Below are positions 20,215 through 30,690 of a DNA stretch of 64,000 nucleotides, in pieces. Numbering within the stretch: the first letter of the stretch is position 1; every line of letters begins with the position of its first letter. The stretch comes from Bradyrhizobium sp. WBOS07 (lineage in GTDB: Bacteria; Pseudomonadota; Alphaproteobacteria; Rhizobiales; Xanthobacteraceae). The notes beneath the pieces are model-generated. The model made no database searches, was not told the origin of the DNA, and was given only the letters and a program-made list of their open reading frames with translations. The stretch spans positions 4,979,501 through 5,043,500 of the forward strand of contig NZ_CP029008.1 of the NCBI RefSeq assembly GCF_024585165.1. The letters are read 5' to 3'. Both the position numbers and the translations under genes were made by a program.

Positions 20215-22098
20215 ATGACGCAGATGTCACGCCGCCACGTGCTGGCCTTGGGTGTTGGCGGCGCCCTCGGGGCGTCCATGGGGGCGCCGTTGCGCCGTGC
20301 GGGTGCATCGGAAGCCGGGACCGAGGCGCACGGCATCTCGGCGTTCGGCGATCTCAAATATCCCGCCGATTTCCACCATTTCGACTACGTCAACGTCGAT
20401 GCGCCGAAGGGCGGCACGTTCTCGCTGATTCCGTCGGTGCGGGCCTATAACCAGTCCTACCAGACCTTCAACTCGCTCAACGCCTTCATCCTGAAGGGCG
20501 ATGGCGCGCAAGGCATGGACATGACATTCGCACCGCTGATGGTGCGCGCGAGCGACGAGCCTGATGCGATGTATGGGCTCGCCGCCAAATCCGTGCAGAT
20601 CTCGCCGGACAGGCTGGTCTACCGCTTCACGATCCGGCCGGAGGCGAAATTCCACGACGGCACCAAGCTTACCGCGCACGATGCGGCGTTTTCGCTGATG
20701 GCGCTGAAGACCAAGGGGCATCCCCTGATCCTGGTGCAGCTCCGCGACATGGTCGGCGCGGAAGCGGTCGACGATGCAACGCTCGTCGTCACCTTTGCCA
20801 AGGGGCGGGCGCGCGACGTGCCGCTCTATGCCGCGAGCCTGCCGATCTTCTCGAAGGCCTATTACGCCTCTCGCCCGTTCGATGAATCGTCTCTGGAGAT
20901 TCCGCTGGGATCGGGTCCGTACAAGGTGAGCAAGTTCGAGGTCAATCGCTACATCGAGTATGAGCGGGTCAAGGACTGGTGGGCTGCCGATCTGCCGCCC
21001 TGCCGCGGCACCTATAATTTCGATGTCGTGCGCTATGAGTTCTATCGCGACCGCGATGTCGCCTTCGAGGGATTCACCGGCAAGAACTATCTCTACCGCG
21101 AGGAGTTCACCTCGCGCATCTGGGCGACGCGCTATGATTTTGCCGCCGTCAAGGAGGGCCGCGTCAAGCTCGAGGTCGTGCCCGACGACACGCCGTCCGG
21201 CGCGCAGGGCTGGTTCATCAATACTAGGCGCGATAAGTTCAAGGACCCGCGCGTGCGCGAGGCCCTGATCGATGCGTTCGACTTCGAATGGACCAACAAG
21301 ACCATCATGTACGGCGCCTATGCCCGTACGGTGTCGCCGTTCCAGAACTCCGATCTCATGGCGAGCAACGGGCCGCCGTCGCCGGAAGAGCTGAAGCTGC
21401 TGGAGCCGTTCCGCGGCCGGGTTCCCGACGAAGTGTTCGCTGCGCCCTTCGCGCCGCCGGTTTCCGATGGATCGGGGCAGGACCGCGCGCTCTTGCGCAA
21501 GTCGCAGCAGCTGCTCAACGAAGCCGGCTATCCGATCAAGGACGGCAAGCGAATGCTGCCGAGCGGAGAGGTATTCAAGATTGAATTCTTGGCGGAGGAG
21601 CCGTCGCTTCAGCCGCATCACGCGCCGTATATCAAGAATTTGGCAACGCTCGGCATCGAAGCAAGTCTCCGTCTGGTCGATGCCGTGCAATATCGCGCGC
21701 GCGTGGAGGATTTCGACTTCGACATGACGATCCAGCGCTTCAGCATGTCGGCGACGCCTGGCGATGCCATGCGCGCGTTCTTCTCCTCGCAGGTCGCGAA
21801 TACCAAGGGCTCGTACAATCTTGCGGGCGTCGCCAGCCCGGCCATCGACGCCATGATCGAGAAGATCATGGCGGCCGACAGCCGCGAGGAGCTGACCGTC
21901 GCTTGCCGCGCGTTCGATCGTCTGTTCCGCGCCGGCCGCTATTGGGTGCCGCAATGGTACAACAAGACGCATCGGCTGGCTTACTGGGACCAGTTCGGTC
22001 ATCCGCCGAAGCTGCCGCGTTACGCCAACGGCGTGGGCGCGCCCGATATCTGGTGGCATGAACCGGCCAAGGCCGCCAAGCTGGAGCAGGCGAAATAA
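20215..22098 (+). CDS. ABC transporter substrate-binding protein, family 5 (YejA-like), copy 2
   Basis: A 627-residue paralogue of the gene just upstream. The Tat signal [13 protein letters not shown] ends near RAGASEA; shared motifs include [38 protein letters not shown] and [15 protein letters not shown] 20215 has AAGGA about ten bases upstream; ATG 20224 (directly at MSRRH) is also possible. Two SBPs for one importer suggests two ligand ranges, or a YejA/YepA-type split as known from Agrobacterium, where YepA binds murein peptides. Which is which cannot be told by eye. Confidence 0.92.
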   Translation: MTQMSRRHVLALGVGGALGASMGAPLRRAGASEAGTEAHGISAFGDLKYPADFHHFDYVNVDAPKGGTFSLIPSVRAYNQSYQTFNSLNAFILKGDGAQGMDMTFAPLMVRASDEPDAMYGLAAKSVQISPDRLVYRFTIRPEAKFHDGTKLTAHDAAFSLMALKTKGHPLILVQLRDMVGAEAVDDATLVVTFAKGRARDVPLYAASLPIFSKAYYASRPFDESSLEIPLGSGPYKVSKFEVNRYIEYERVKDWWAADLPPCRGTYNFDVVRYEFYRDRDVAFEGFTGKNYLYREEFTSRIWATRYDFAAVKEGRVKLEVVPDDTPSGAQGWFINTRRDKFKDPRVREALIDAFDFEWTNKTIMYGAYARTVSPFQNSDLMASNGPPSPEELKLLEPFRGRVPDEVFAAPFAPPVSDGSGQDRALLRKSQQLLNEAGYPIKDGKRMLPSGEVFKIEFLAEEPSLQPHHAPYIKNLATLGIEASLRLVDAVQYRARVEDFDFDMTIQRFSMSATPGDAMRAFFSSQVANTKGSYNLAGVASPAIDAMIEKIMAADSREELTVACRAFDRLFRAGRYWVPQWYNKTHRLAYWDQFGHPPKLPRYANGVGAPDIWWHEPAKAAKLEQAK

Positions 22099-22100
22099 TC

Positions 22101-23210
22101 ATGAGCGCCTATATTGCCCGCCGTCTCCTCCTGATGATTCCGACCCTGCTCGGCATCCTCTTCGTCTCCTTCGTCGTCGTGCAGTTCGCGCCGGGCGGCC
22201 CGGTCGAGCGCGTGATCGCGCAACTTTCGGGGGCCGATACCGGCGGCACCTCGCGCATTTCGGGCGGCAGTGACTTTGCACAGCGCGCGCCGGGACAAGT
22301 CGGCGCCGGCGGCGATGCCATCAACTCGAAATACCGCGGCGCGCAGGGCCTCGATCCCGATTTCATCAAGAAGCTCGAGGCACAGTTCGGCTTCGACAAG
22401 CCGGCCCCGGAACGCTTCGCGCTGATGGTGTGGAATTTCGCCCGCTTCGATTTCGGCAAGAGCTATTTCCGCGACGTCAGCGTGCTCCAGCTCATCAAGG
22501 AAAAGCTGCCGGTCTCGATCTCGCTCGGGATCTGGCTGACGCTGATCACCTACCTGATCTCGATCCCGCTCGGCATCCGCAAGGCGGTCAAGGACGGCAC
22601 GCGCTTCGACACCTGGACGTCGACCATTCTCGTGCTGGGCTATGCGATTCCCGGCTTTCTGTTTGCGATCCTGCTCATCATCCTGTTCGCCGGCGGCTCC
22701 TTCTTCAACTGGTTCCCGCTGCGCGGACTGACCTCGGACGGCTGGTCGCAGTTTCCCTGGTACTGGAAGATCATCGATTATTTCTGGCATCTGACGCTGC
22801 CGCTGATCGCGATGGGATTGGGCGCGTTCACCACCATGACGTTCCTGACCAAGAACTCGTTCCTGGACGAGATCCGCAAGCAATACGTCATGACTGCGCG
22901 CGCCAAGGGTTGCAGCGAGGGCCGGGTGCTTTACGGACACGTCTTTCGCAACGCGATGCTGATCGTGATCGCGGGCTTCCCCGGCACCTTCATCCACGCC
23001 TTCTTTTCGGGCTCGCTGCTGATCGAGACCATCTTCTCGCTGGACGGGCTGGGCCTGCTCAGCTTCGAGAGCGTGCTCAACCGCGACTATCCCGTGGTGT
23101 TCGGCACGCTCTACATCTTTTCGCTGGTCGGCCTCGTGATCAACCTGGTCTCCGACCTCACCTATATGTGGATCGACCCCCGGATCGACTTCGAGGCGCG
23201 GGAGGTCTGA
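22101..23210 (+). CDS. yejB: Peptide ABC transporter permease YejB-like
   Basis: A 369-residue inner-membrane permease. It opens with an N-terminal helix ([20 protein letters not shown]) and the APGGPVE motif of DppB/OppB/YejB, then a long periplasmic loop, then the BPD_transp_1 core with helices near 155-190 and 235-260. The coupling EAA-loop is in the stretch [22 protein letters not shown]. It starts two bases after the second SBP stop; its TGA shares one base with the ATG of the next permease. Confidence 0.95.
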   Translation: MSAYIARRLLLMIPTLLGILFVSFVVVQFAPGGPVERVIAQLSGADTGGTSRISGGSDFAQRAPGQVGAGGDAINSKYRGAQGLDPDFIKKLEAQFGFDKPAPERFALMVWNFARFDFGKSYFRDVSVLQLIKEKLPVSISLGIWLTLITYLISIPLGIRKAVKDGTRFDTWTSTILVLGYAIPGFLFAILLIILFAGGSFFNWFPLRGLTSDGWSQFPWYWKIIDYFWHLTLPLIAMGLGAFTTMTFLTKNSFLDEIRKQYVMTARAKGCSEGRVLYGHVFRNAMLIVIAGFPGTFIHAFFSGSLLIETIFSLDGLGLLSFESVLNRDYPVVFGTLYIFSLVGLVINLVSDLTYMWIDPRIDFEAREV

Positions 23211-24388
23211 TGACGCTGACCGCGCCGACGCCGATCGAAACCACAGCGAAGTCGCCCCTTGGCGACGCCGTTCCGATCACGCGCAAGCCGTTTGCGCCTT
23301 CGCCGCTCAACCGGCGGCGCTGGCAGAACTTCAAGGCCAATCGCCGCGGCTACTGGTCGTTCTGGATCTTCATCGCCTTGTTCGTGGTCTCGCTGTTCGC
23401 CGAGCTGATCGCCAACGACCGCCCCTTCCTGATCAAGTTCGACGGCCGGCTCTATTGGCCCGCTTTCGTGACCTATTCGGAAACCACCTTCGGCGGCGAT
23501 TTCGAGACGGCGGCCGACTATCGCGACCCGTACTTGCAGAAGCTGATCAAGGACAAGAACGGCAGCATCGTCTGGCCGCTGATCCGCTATTCCTACGATA
23601 CTCACAATCTCGACCTGCCGACGCCGGCGCCGTCGCCGCCGACCTGGATGCTGACCGAGAAGCAGTGCCAGCCGGTGGTGGAGAAGAAGGGGCTGAAGAG
23701 CTGCCGCGACCTCGAATACAACTGGCTCGGCACGGACGATCAGGGCCGCGACGTCGTCGCGCGGCTGATCTATGGGTTCCGCATCTCGGTGCTGTTCGGC
23801 CTTTGCCTCACCATCATCTCGTCCGTCATCGGCATCGCCGCGGGCGCGGTGCAGGGATATTTCGGCGGTCGGGTCGATCTGATCTTCCAGCGCTTCATCG
23901 AGATCTGGACGGCGATTCCCTCGCTCTATCTTCTCCTGATCCTGTCCTCGGTGCTCGTGCCCGGTTTCTTCGTGCTGCTCGGCATCCTCCTGCTGTTCTC
24001 CTGGGTCTCGCTGGTCGGTCTCGTGCGGGCCGAGTTCCTGCGCGGGCGCAACTTCGAATACATCCAGGCGGCGCGGGCGCTCGGCGTGTCCAACCCGGTC
24101 ATCATGTTCCGCCACCTGCTGCCGAATGCGATGGTGGCGACCATGACGTTCCTGCCCTTCATCGTGTCGAGCTCGGTGATGACGCTGACGGCGCTCGATT
24201 TCCTGGGCTTCGGCCTGCCGCCCGGATCGCCTTCGCTCGGCGAATTGCTGTCGCAGGCCAAGTCCAACGTGCAGGCGCCCTGGCTCGGCTTCTCCGGCTT
24301 CTTCTCGGTCGCGATCATGCTATCGCTCCTGATCTTCATCGGCGAAGCGGTGCGCGACGCCTTCGATCCGCGCAAGACGTTCAGGTAA
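23210..24388 (+). CDS. yejE: Peptide ABC transporter permease YejE-like
   Basis: A 392-residue permease partner of YejB. After a polar N-terminus comes NFKANRRGYWSFWIF leading into the first membrane helix, a large periplasmic insert with WLGTDDQGRDVVARLIYG (the OppC/YejE signature), and four or more helices with the coupling loop QAARALGVSNPVIMFRHLLPNA. The start ATG overlaps the yejB stop (TGATG), so translation is coupled. Stop is 4 bases before the ATPase gene. Confidence 0.95.
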   Translation: MTLTAPTPIETTAKSPLGDAVPITRKPFAPSPLNRRRWQNFKANRRGYWSFWIFIALFVVSLFAELIANDRPFLIKFDGRLYWPAFVTYSETTFGGDFETAADYRDPYLQKLIKDKNGSIVWPLIRYSYDTHNLDLPTPAPSPPTWMLTEKQCQPVVEKKGLKSCRDLEYNWLGTDDQGRDVVARLIYGFRISVLFGLCLTIISSVIGIAAGAVQGYFGGRVDLIFQRFIEIWTAIPSLYLLLILSSVLVPGFFVLLGILLLFSWVSLVGLVRAEFLRGRNFEYIQAARALGVSNPVIMFRHLLPNAMVATMTFLPFIVSSSVMTLTALDFLGFGLPPGSPSLGELLSQAKSNVQAPWLGFSGFFSVAIMLSLLIFIGEAVRDAFDPRKTFR

Positions 24389-24392
24389 GGTC

Positions 24393-26030
24393 ATGGACGC
24401 GATCAACCAGCCCCTGCTTGCCGTTCGCGACCTCTCGGTGACTTTCCACCAGGGCGGCGCCACCACGCTCGCGGTCGACAAGGTCTCGTTCCAGATCAAG
24501 CGCGGCGAATGCCTGGCGCTGGTCGGCGAATCCGGCTCCGGCAAGTCGGTCAGCGCGCTCTCGATCCTGAAGCTGCTGCCCTATCCGAATGCCTCGCATC
24601 CCTCGGGCAGCATTCGCTTCAAGGGGCAGGAGCTGATCGACCGCTCTGAGCAGCAGATGCGGGAGATTCGTGGCAGCGATATCTCCATCATCTTCCAGGA
24701 GCCGATGACCTCGCTCAATCCGCTGCACACGATCGAGGCGCAGATCGGCGAGATCATCCAGCTGCACAACCCGACCAGCAATGCGGAGGCCCGCAGGCGG
24801 ACGCTGGAGCTGCTGACGCAGGTCGGCATTCCCGAGCCCGAGACGCGGCTGAACAGCTATCCGCACCAGCTTTCCGGCGGCCAGCGCCAGCGCGTGATGA
24901 TCGCGATGGCGCTCGCCAACGAACCGGATCTGCTGATCGCGGACGAGCCGACCACGGCGCTCGACGTCACCGTGCAGGCGCAGATCCTGGCGCTGCTCGC
25001 CGACATCCGCTCGCGGCTCGGCATGAGCCTGCTCTTCATCACCCACGATCTCGGCATCGTGCGCCGCATCGCCGACACGGTCTGTGTCATGAAGAACGGC
25101 GAGATCGTCGAGCAGGGGCCGGTCGAGCAGGTCTTCAGGACGCCGAAGCATCCCTATACGCGCGACCTGCTCGCCGCGGAGCCGAAGCCGGATCCTGCGC
25201 CGCCGCAGCCGGACGCACCGGTGGTGATGTCGGTCAACGATCTGAAAGTGTGGTTTCCGATCAAGCGCGGCCTGATGCGCAAGACGGTCGGCCACATCAA
25301 GGCGGTCGACGGTGTCAGCGTCGCCGTGCGCAAGGGCGAGACGCTCGGTGTGGTCGGCGAATCCGGCTCGGGCAAGACCACGCTGGGCCTGGCGCTGCTG
25401 CGGCTGATCTCCTCGAACGGACGCATCGTGTTCCTGGGCAAGGATATCCAGGGCCTGCGCTTCAAGGAGATGCGTCCGTTCCGGCGCGACATGCAGATCG
25501 TGTTTCAGGACCCGTTCGGCTCGCTCTCGCCGCGCATGTCGATCGCCGACATCATCGCCGAAGGCCTCTCCGTGCATCAGCCGAAGCTGTCGCGTGAGGA
25601 GCGTGAGGCGCGCGTCGTCAAGGCGCTGGAAGACGTCGGGCTGAAGCCCGATACCCGCTTCCGCTATCCCCACGAATTCTCAGGTGGCCAGCGCCAGCGC
25701 ATCAGCATCGCACGCGCGGTGGTGCTGGAGCCGGACTTCGTCGTGCTGGACGAGCCGACCAGCGCGCTCGACATGCTGTTCCAGGCCCAGATGGTCGATC
25801 TGTTGCGCGAGCTGCAGCGCAAGCGCGAGCTCACCTACATGTTCATCTCGCACGATCTGCGCGTCGTCGCCTCTCTCGCCAGCCATCTCATCGTGATGCG
25901 CGGCGGCAAGGTCGTCGAAGAGGGACAGGCCGCCGAGCTGTTCAAGAACCCGAAGACGGATTACACGCGCGCGCTGTTCGCGGCGGCCTTCCGCCTTGAG
26001 ACGTCGGGGAATGGCTCGGTGGCGACGTAA
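24393..26030 (+). CDS. yejF: Peptide ABC transporter ATPase YejF-like (two nucleotide-binding domains)
   Basis: A 545-residue fused ATPase that powers the YejBE permease. NBD1 has Walker [14 protein letters not shown], signature [12 protein letters not shown] and Walker [16 protein letters not shown]2 has [28 protein letters not shown] and [12 protein letters not shown]. The oligopeptide/dipeptide C-terminal extension lies between them ([14 protein letters not shown]). The order SBP-SBP-B-E-F agrees with the yejABEF systems of rhizobia, which in Sinorhizobium affect uptake of and tolerance to host NCR peptides. It converges on the NlpC/P60 gene with 5 bases between stops. Confidence 0.96.
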   Translation: MDAINQPLLAVRDLSVTFHQGGATTLAVDKVSFQIKRGECLALVGESGSGKSVSALSILKLLPYPNASHPSGSIRFKGQELIDRSEQQMREIRGSDISIIFQEPMTSLNPLHTIEAQIGEIIQLHNPTSNAEARRRTLELLTQVGIPEPETRLNSYPHQLSGGQRQRVMIAMALANEPDLLIADEPTTALDVTVQAQILALLADIRSRLGMSLLFITHDLGIVRRIADTVCVMKNGEIVEQGPVEQVFRTPKHPYTRDLLAAEPKPDPAPPQPDAPVVMSVNDLKVWFPIKRGLMRKTVGHIKAVDGVSVAVRKGETLGVVGESGSGKTTLGLALLRLISSNGRIVFLGKDIQGLRFKEMRPFRRDMQIVFQDPFGSLSPRMSIADIIAEGLSVHQPKLSREEREARVVKALEDVGLKPDTRFRYPHEFSGGQRQRISIARAVVLEPDFVVLDEPTSALDMLFQAQMVDLLRELQRKRELTYMFISHDLRVVASLASHLIVMRGGKVVEEGQAAELFKNPKTDYTRALFAAAFRLETSGNGSVAT

Positions 26031-26035
26031 GTCCG

Positions 26036-26878
26036 TCAGAGCCGCTTGATCGCAACGATCTCGCTGCCGGCCTGCCTGATTCGCGCGATCGCCGGCTCGA
26101 TCGGCTCGATCACGGTCGCCATGTGATACGCGTTGGCGTGAACCATGGTGCTGCCGTCGCGGGCGATCGCGACGTGGCCCTTCCAGAAGATCAGATCGCC
26201 GCGCTGCAAGCGGCTTCGCTCATGCGGCTCCACTGCGCGGCCGAGACCGGCGAGCTGCATGTCGCTGTCGCGCGGGCAGCCGATCCCCGCTGCCGTCAGC
26301 GAGACCTGGACGAGGCCGGAGCAGTCGATGCCGAGACTGCTCTTGCCGCCCCAGAGATAGGGCGTGCCGACGAAGCGCTCGGCGATTGCGACGAAATCCG
26401 GCTCGCGATGATCGAGCGCAGCGAGATGCGTTTTCGGCAGATACCTGCCGTCGTGCGTCACGGCAAAGCTGCCGTCCTCGCGCGCCACGGCGAGCCTGGA
26501 TCCCATCACGAGCGTCTCGGCCGGCGGCAGCTTGATCGACGGGCCGGGGAAGGCAAACGTCCGCAATGCGCTGACCACGTGGGTCGGGCCGGCCGACGGC
26601 TTCACCAGCGCCGCATCCGGCAGCCAGCCGACATAGCCATCGCCATTGAGCTGGCCCCACGCCCAACCCTCGCCGTTGCGATCGTAGACCGTGACGCGCT
26701 CACCGCGCAGGGCCTCCGTCATCAGCATCGCGCTCGAGGACGGCTGCTCGCGCACCGGCGCGACCGGTTCGACCACCTCGAACTCCTCGCCCGCGACGAA
26801 GCGATCCGCCTGCACCTTGCCTTCGAGATATTTCGCGGCGAGGTCGCCCCGTGCCGGTGTTATTCGCGGATCATGCAT
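26036..26878 (-). CDS. NlpC/P60-family peptidoglycan endopeptidase with SH3-like domains
   Basis: A 280-residue cysteine peptidase. The first half carries SH3-like repeats (APVREQPSSSAMLMTEALRG, then GWAWGQLNGDGYVGWLPDAAL). The C-terminal NlpC/P60 domain has the nucleophile Cys in GIDCSGLVQ, the His in GHVAIA and the polar residue near HANAYH. The preceding YLWGGKS is the family hallmark. Enzymes of this type cut murein peptide stems, often D-Glu to diaminopimelate bonds. No signal peptide is seen, so it probably acts in the cytoplasm, as in cell-wall recycling. It overlaps the upstream aminopeptidase gene by 8 bases, and the importer genes converge on it. Confidence 0.92.
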   Translation of the reverse strand: MHDPRITPARGDLAAKYLEGKVQADRFVAGEEFEVVEPVAPVREQPSSSAMLMTEALRGERVTVYDRNGEGWAWGQLNGDGYVGWLPDAALVKPSAGPTHVVSALRTFAFPGPSIKLPPAETLVMGSRLAVAREDGSFAVTHDGRYLPKTHLAALDHREPDFVAIAERFVGTPYLWGGKSSLGIDCSGLVQVSLTAAGIGCPRDSDMQLAGLGRAVEPHERSRLQRGDLIFWKGHVAIARDGSTMVHANAYHMATVIEPIEPAIARIRQAGSEIVAIKRL

Positions 26879-28244
26879 AGCGCTCGCTCAGCAAGCTGTA
26901 GATGGCGCGCGCGGCCTGGCACTCGCCGCCTTCGGGGCGTGCCGGCTTGGCCGACGGGGTCCAGCCGTAGATGTCGACGTGCAGCCAGCTCCCGGCGTGC
27001 TCGACGAAGCGTTGCAGGAACAGCGCGCAGGTGATCGAGCCGGCAAAGCCGCCCGATGGCGCGTTGGTGATCGTGGCCGTCTTGGAGTCCAGCCACTGAT
27101 CGTAAGGCGGCCACAGCGGCATGCGCCACAACGGATCGTTCTCCTTCACCGCGCAGCGCGCAAGGTCGGCGGCGAGGGTCTCGTCATTGGTGTAGAAGGG
27201 CGGCAGATCCGGCCCGAGCGCGACACGCGCCGCGCCGGTCAGCGTGCCCAGGTCGATCAGCAGGTCCGGCTTTTCCTCGTCGGCCAGCGCCAGCGCGTCG
27301 GCGAGCACCAGGCGTCCCTCGGCGTCGGTGTTTCCGATCTCGACCGTGATGCCCTTGCGCGAGGTGAAGATATCGAGTGGGCGGAAGGCATTGCCGGCGA
27401 CCGCGTTCTCCACCGCCGGAATCAGCACGCGCAGGCGCACCTTCAGCTTCGCATCCATCACCATGCGCGCCAGCGCCAGCACGTTGGCGGCGCCGCCCAT
27501 GTCCTTCTTCATGATCAGCATGCCGCTCGACGGCTTCAGGTCGAGCCCGCCGGTGTCGAAGCAGACGCCCTTGCCGACCAGCGTCACCTTGGGATGATCG
27601 GGATCACCCCAGCCGATGTCGATCAGCCGCGGCGCGCGGCTGGAAGCCATGCCGACGGCGTGGATCAGCGGGAACTGCTTCTCCAACTCCTCGCCGATGG
27701 TGCAGGCGAAGCTCGCGCCGAACTCGGCGGCGAGGGCTTGCGCGGCGGCGGCGAGCTCGTCCGGCCCCATGTCGTTGGACGGCGTGTTGATGAGGTCGCG
27801 CGCGAGAATTGCGGCATCGGCAATCCGCTCGATCTCGGCCGGGTCGACGCCGTCAGGCGGCACCAGCCGGACCTCGGGCCTGTCAGCCCTGCGGTAGCGC
27901 GCGAAGCGGTAGCTGCCGAGCGCGAAGGCGAGCGCCGCCAGCCGTGTATCGTGCGGCGCATTGGCAAAGCGATAGATGCCCGGCGGCAAGAGGCCGGGCA
28001 GCGCGCCGGGCCGGAACAGGTCGCGCGATCTTGCACCCTCATCCTCGAGGCCGAACAGCACCTGTGCAATCGCGCCATCGGGCGCGGGCAGGGCGAGATA
28101 ACCGCCGGGCTTGGCCGCAAAGGCGCACGAGGTGGCGAACTGGCGTTGCGGCGGCGGCAGCGCCTCGGCGACCTGATCCCAGCTCGATTTCGTGACGAAC
28201 GTGATCGGGATGGCAGTGGATGACGTCTCGAAGACAGAAGGCAT
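26871..28244 (-). CDS. M17 leucyl-aminopeptidase family protein
   Basis: A 457-residue cytosol aminopeptidase that removes N-terminal residues from peptides with two metal ions. The catalytic domain shows VGKGVCFDTGGLDLKP (active Lys and metal Asp), KKDMGGAANVL, and the signature NTDAEGRLVLADAL with metal Asp and Glu and the catalytic Arg. The N-terminal macro-like domain is present but diverged. It is upstream of and overlapping the NlpC/P60 gene, so the two peptide-cleaving enzymes are co-expressed beside a peptide importer. It matches the shorter PepB-like alphaproteobacterial form rather than PepA. Confidence 0.94.
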   Translation of the reverse strand: MPSVFETSSTAIPITFVTKSSWDQVAEALPPPQRQFATSCAFAAKPGGYLALPAPDGAIAQVLFGLEDEGARSRDLFRPGALPGLLPPGIYRFANAPHDTRLAALAFALGSYRFARYRRADRPEVRLVPPDGVDPAEIERIADAAILARDLINTPSNDMGPDELAAAAQALAAEFGASFACTIGEELEKQFPLIHAVGMASSRAPRLIDIGWGDPDHPKVTLVGKGVCFDTGGLDLKPSSGMLIMKKDMGGAANVLALARMVMDAKLKVRLRVLIPAVENAVAGNAFRPLDIFTSRKGITVEIGNTDAEGRLVLADALALADEEKPDLLIDLGTLTGAARVALGPDLPPFYTNDETLAADLARCAVKENDPLWRMPLWPPYDQWLDSKTATITNAPSGGFAGSITCALFLQRFVEHAGSWLHVDIYGWTPSAKPARPEGGECQAARAIYSLLSERYA

Positions 28245-28444
28245 TGGCAGGTCCGGATCGTCGGATCAAACGGGTGATGCGAACGGACGAGACTTCGCAG
28301 AGTTTCGCCGCGGCTGCAATCGGCTTTGCGGGCACCGTTTCGGCGAGGCGCTACTCGCGGCAAGGGGGCCATGCTAGGTTCCGGCAAGGGTCGCCAGGGC
28401 TGGAGATCGGGCGGCCGACGACAAACGCGCCGGGAGGACATGCA

Positions 28445-28648
28445 ATGGAATTTGTGTGGAGCGTGGTCACGTTCATCGGCCATGCCGTCGAGGCGATCTT
28501 TGGCTATGTCGAGCACCACCATTGGATCTTCGCGCTCCTTGCCGGCGGTTATGTGTTCTATCTCCACGACCGCTCGGTCCACGCGCGGTTCGATGCACTC
28601 GACAAGCGCGTCGACGAAATCCGCAAGCGGCTTGCGATCGAATATTGA
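28445..28648 (+). CDS. Small single-helix membrane protein
   Basis: A 67-residue protein of unknown function. Its first 40 residues are mostly hydrophobic (VWSVVTFIGHAVEAIFGYV, then WIFALLAGGYVFYL) and the C-terminus is a charged helix (FDALDKRVDEIRKRL) that may form a coiled coil in the cytoplasm. GGGAGGA lies 7-13 bases upstream, a strong site that supports this start against longer readings. It is alone between the divergent aminopeptidase and the tadD gene. Confidence 0.65.
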   Translation: MEFVWSVVTFIGHAVEAIFGYVEHHHWIFALLAGGYVFYLHDRSVHARFDALDKRVDEIRKRLAIEY

Positions 28649-28755
28649 GCGGCGGCCATTGCAGAGGGATCCGGACCGGCAGGCGCTCGGCCTCCATCCC
28701 GACCTTGGCAGAGGTGCCACGGCAGGCGGGGGTGAGATGGCCCTGCGAAGCGGCG

Positions 28756-28770
28756 TTAACCCGCCGTTAG
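28756..28770 (+). promoter_or_regulatory. CtrA-like box upstream of tadD
   Basis: TTAA-N7-TTAG at 28756-28770, followed at 28773 by another TTAAC. The CtrA consensus is TTAA-N7-TTAA(C). It lies about 60 bases upstream of the tadD start. Similar boxes precede two other Tad-locus genes. Confidence 0.45.
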
Positions 28771-28830
28771 GGTTAACAGCCTATTGCTGACGCGTTCGGC
28801 TCGATCAATCGGCTCGAGAGTCAAGGCGTC

Positions 28831-29646
28831 ATGCGTCAACGGTTCAGTCTCGCCCGGCTTCTTGCGTCCACCTCGCTGGTCGCGGCGGTGGCCATGGGCC
28901 TCGGCGGCTGCACGGGCATGTCGAAGCTCTCCGACGTGACAGGCTCGCTCGGCGGACCACGGGCAGAAGCGGCGCCCACCGATCCCGCGCGCGCCGTCGA
29001 GGTCTACGGCGAACGCTACCGTGCCAATCCCAGGGACGCCGAGGCGGCGCTGGCCTATGGCCAGGCCTTGCGCGCCAACGGCCAACGCGCCCAGGCCGCC
29101 GCGGTGCTGGAGCAGGCGACCATCGCCAATCCCGGTAACAAGGCGCTGCTCGCGCAGTATGGCCGCGCCCTCGCCGACAACGGCAATTTTCAGCAGGCCT
29201 ACGACGTCCTGTCGAAAGCGCATTCGCCTGATAATCCGGACTGGCGCCTGCTCTCGGTGCAGGGCACCGCGCTGGACCAGATGGGTCGTCACGGCGAGGC
29301 GCGCTCCTATTATGCGAGCGCGCTCAAGATCGCGCCGGGTGATCCCGGCGTGCTTTCCAATCTCGGCCTGTCCTACATGCTGTCGAAGGATCTGCCCAAG
29401 GCCGAAGAGGCGTTGCGGCAAGCCTACGCTTCGCCGCGCGCCAGCAGCCGGGTGCGGCAAAATCTCGGCCTCGTCGTCGGTCTGCAGGGCCGCTTCGCCG
29501 AGGCCGAGACCATCGTGAAGGCGGATCTGCCGCCGGATCAGGCCGCGGCCAATGTCGCCTATCTCAAGGACATGCTGAACCGCAGCGACCATCATCGCGG
29601 CGGGCCGAAGCGGACCCCGGTCGCCGCGCTCAACCAGCCCGACTGA
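28831..29646 (+). CDS. tadD: TadD-like TPR lipoprotein of the Tad pilus
   Basis: A 271-residue outer-membrane lipoprotein. The signal peptide ends in the lipobox LGGC (Cys about residue 27), and the mature part is a run of TPR units (for example VYGERYRANPRDAEAALAYGQAL, cut here, then AVLEQATIANPGN, SYYASALKIAPGDPGVLSNLG). TadD acts as pilotin-like scaffold for the RcpA/CpaC secretin in Tad systems. It is on the plus strand, converging on tadC of the main operon 60 bases away. Confidence 0.88.
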   Translation: MRQRFSLARLLASTSLVAAVAMGLGGCTGMSKLSDVTGSLGGPRAEAAPTDPARAVEVYGERYRANPRDAEAALAYGQALRANGQRAQAAAVLEQATIANPGNKALLAQYGRALADNGNFQQAYDVLSKAHSPDNPDWRLLSVQGTALDQMGRHGEARSYYASALKIAPGDPGVLSNLGLSYMLSKDLPKAEEALRQAYASPRASSRVRQNLGLVVGLQGRFAEAETIVKADLPPDQAAANVAYLKDMLNRSDHHRGGPKRTPVAALNQPD

Positions 29647-29671
29647 TCAGGCTCTGATCTTCAGCATTCGC

Positions 29672-29702
29672 AGCCGTCCCGCGGACCGCGCGGACGACGG
29701 CT
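29672..29702. terminator. Possible bidirectional terminator hairpin
   Basis: AGCCGTCCCGCG and CGCGGACGACGGCT form an imperfect stem between the convergent tadD and tadC genes. No T run follows on either side, so termination activity is uncertain. Confidence 0.35.
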
Positions 29703-29706
29703 CGTG

Positions 29707-30681
29707 TCACTGCATCTCAGTGATCTTGATGCCGGTCGGTCCGAGAATGACGACGAACAGCACTGGCAGGAAGAACAGGATCATCGGCACCGTCAGCTTC
29801 GGCGGCAACGCCGCGGCCTTCTTCTCGGCCTCGGTCATCCGCATGTCGCGGTTTTCCTGGGCCATGACGCGCAGGGACTGACCGAGCGGGGTGCCGTAGC
29901 GTTCCGCCTGCTGAAGCGCGAGACAGACCGACTTGACGCCGTCGAGCCCGGTGCGTCGTGCCAAGTTCTCATAGGCGACCTTGCGGTCCTGCAGGTAGGA
30001 CAACTCGGCCGTGGTCAGCGTGAACTCCTCCGACAGCGCGATCGACTGTCCCACGATTTCGGTGGCGACCTTCCGGAACGCCATTTCGACCGACATGCCG
30101 GATTCGATACAGATCAGGAGCAGGTCGAGCGCATCGGGAAAGGCGCGCTTGATCGAGAGCTGGCGCTTGGAGATCGCATTCTTCAGGAACAGCATCGGCG
30201 CCTGGAGGCCGAGATAGGCCGCGCCGATGCAGATGCCGATCTTGATCGGCACCGGCTTGTCCATGTGCGCGATCACGAAGACGTAGAGAAGCGAGCCGAC
30301 GAAGAGCACGATCGGCGTGACCAGGCGGGCAAACAGGAAGGTGATATAGGGCGCCTGGCCGCGGTAACCGGCCATGATCAGCTTGTCCCGCGCCGCCTCT
30401 TGCGCCAGCCATTTCGTGAGGTTGAAGTCCTCCACGACCTTGGAGACGAGCTGCTTTGGCGTCTGACGCAGCGAGACCTTTTCGTTCTTGTGAAGGCGCT
30501 CTCGCTCGCGCTGCCGAATGCGCTCACGCTCGCTCGCGACCGCCTTCATGCGCTTGGAGAGTCCCTCGCCGGCGAACAGCGGCATCACCAGCGTATAGAC
30601 GGTGGCGCTGGCGGCGATGGCCGCCAGCAGCATCGTCATGAAGCGGACGTCATGCAGTTTCGAAACGAGGAACTCGACCAT
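29707..30681 (-). CDS. tadC: Tad pilus inner-membrane platform protein TadC
   Basis: A 324-residue T2SSF-domain protein. Membrane helices are near residues 15-36, 115-155 and at the C-terminus (PMILFFLPVLFVVILGP). The F-domain core includes FPDALDLLLICIESGMSVEMAF and QAERYGTPLGQSLRVMAQE, both standard in TadC. With TadB it forms the platform on which the CpaF ATPase works. It is the last gene of the minus-strand operon, 9 bases after tadB. Confidence 0.94.
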   Translation of the reverse strand: MVEFLVSKLHDVRFMTMLLAAIAASATVYTLVMPLFAGEGLSKRMKAVASERERIRQRERERLHKNEKVSLRQTPKQLVSKVVEDFNLTKWLAQEAARDKLIMAGYRGQAPYITFLFARLVTPIVLFVGSLLYVFVIAHMDKPVPIKIGICIGAAYLGLQAPMLFLKNAISKRQLSIKRAFPDALDLLLICIESGMSVEMAFRKVATEIVGQSIALSEEFTLTTAELSYLQDRKVAYENLARRTGLDGVKSVCLALQQAERYGTPLGQSLRVMAQENRDMRMTEAEKKAAALPPKLTVPMILFFLPVLFVVILGPTGIKITEMQ

Positions 30682-30690
30682 GCATCACCG

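Noticed and set aside
20227..22059. A 610-codon minus-strand frame opposite the second YejA-like gene
   Set aside because: Antisense shadow. The plus-strand gene has a Tat signal and family-5 SBP motifs throughout; the minus frame has none.
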